Below are positions 63,490 through 64,000 of a stretch of DNA of 64,000 nt, one piece after another (within the stretch, counting starts at the first letter, position 1; the number at the start of each line of letters is the position of its first letter). The notes beneath the pieces were generated by a model. The model was not told the origin of the DNA. It ran no database searches and saw nothing but the letters and a program-made list of their open reading frames with translations. Position numbers and translations under genes: made by a program. The stretch comes from Bacteroidota bacterium (GTDB taxonomy: Bacteria > Bacteroidota > Bacteroidia > Bacteroidales > Bacteroidaceae), in the NCBI GenBank assembly GCA_023426145.1, contig JAFABG010000003.1, forward strand, positions 62,001 through 126,000, read 5' to 3'.

Positions 63490-63495
63490 CAGCCT

Positions 63496-64000
63496 ATGAA
63501 GAAATGGTTGTTATTTATAATGATAATGTCCGGATTGACTTTGGCTACAAATGCCTGCTCTCCGGGCACTCATTCTGAGAATAATGAAAATTTAATTCCA
63601 GACACTGATCAAGACCCTAACACGAAACCTGATGATGGACAAAACGGAGCTGGATCGCAATCAGGGAGCCGCTATTTAGTATTATTTAGTTCCCGTACGG
63701 GCAATACTCGAATGATGGCTAATACCATACAGGCAACTCTTAATTGTGATATTCAAGAGGTACAACCAGACACTCCTTATGATATCAATTATGACGTCAT
63801 GTTGCAACGTGTAGAAAACGAGTTGAATGGCATTAATGAGGGGCACTTTCCAGCTATAAAAACAACGATTAATAACGACTTCAATAAATGATGCACGTAC
63901 ACTGGTACCCAATGCTACATTTACAGAGTCGCTTTTGCTTACAACAAATACTTTAGAGCAAATGCAATCGCTCACCATTGATTGGTTAACAAAACTGAAT
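63496..64000 (+). pseudogene. Flavodoxin-like lipoprotein with internal deletion (runs off the window)
   Basis: The frame from 63,496 encodes a lipoprotein signal (lipobox TNAC), a polar linker and the first flavodoxin strand and FMN phosphate loop (YLVLFSSRTGNTRMMA). It stops at 63,891 after TTINNDFNK. From 63,887 another frame reads NDARTLVPNATFTESLLLT, the usual last part of such flavodoxins, and continues past base 64,000. The middle third, about 60-70 residues with the second FMN loop, is missing. A deletion with frameshift near 63,880 explains this. It lies six bases after the damaged hydrolase. Confidence 0.78.

Noticed and set aside
1..64000. Search for CRISPR arrays, tRNA or rRNA genes, transposases and attachment sites
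   Set aside because: Reading by eye gave no spaced direct repeats, RNA gene signatures or transposase motifs; short or diverged examples could have been missed.

Overview
The window looks like a chromosomal segment from a gut Bacteroidales, most likely Bacteroides or a close relative. The clues are TAnnTTTG -7 boxes, weak ribosome-binding sites, lipobox and Sec signal peptides on nearly every glycosidase, an HTCS regulator and a large polysaccharide utilisation locus. Genus is inferred from protein families only.

Bases 1-53,710 hold most of a rhamnogalacturonan-II (RG-II) pectin locus. Gene content and order match, from memory, the Bacteroides thetaiotaomicron blocks BT1023-BT1017, BT1003-BT1001, BT0997-BT0996, BT0993-BT0992 and BT0986-BT0983. 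In order the genes are: PL1 and DUF3826; GH43-like, GH143-GH142, GH78, GH28 and CE19; a reverse-strand SDR; GH127, GH141 and GH78; GH138 and GH137-GH2; two GH2; GH106, SGNH esterase, GH139 and GH2; the HTCS sensor; a second PL1; and an uncharacterised two-part beta-helix/barrel protein. Together they would cut the galacturonan backbone and strip the side chains. No SusC/SusD pair is inside the window, nor are an apiosidase (GH140) or an L-galactosidase (GH95), so the locus probably continues before base 1 or elsewhere.

The main new observation is a bipartite sequence, GAGTACAAA-N13-CGTCY, with identical spacing. It lies just upstream of every transcription unit of the RG-II locus whose promoter is visible (six sites). 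A seventh copy sits between an ECF sigma gene and a truncated FecR-like gene. It is a strong candidate for the operator of the HTCS encoded at 44,362-48,792.

Bases 53,816-57,015 carry the ECF sigma factor, its short FecR-like partner, a split threonine/serine exporter (ThrE type) and a membrane protein. Bases 57,055-60,442 form an arsenic-resistance operon: ArsR, a thioredoxin-like protein, a CxxC lipoprotein, a CcdA/ArsG-like permease, arsenate reductase and ACR3. Two TTCGTA-type palindromes are its likely ArsR operators.

Bases 60,450-64,000 contain an AraC-SDR operon divergent from two damaged genes: an alpha/beta hydrolase with a one-base frameshift and a flavodoxin with an internal deletion. 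No rRNA, tRNA, CRISPR array, insertion sequence or phage gene was recognised.
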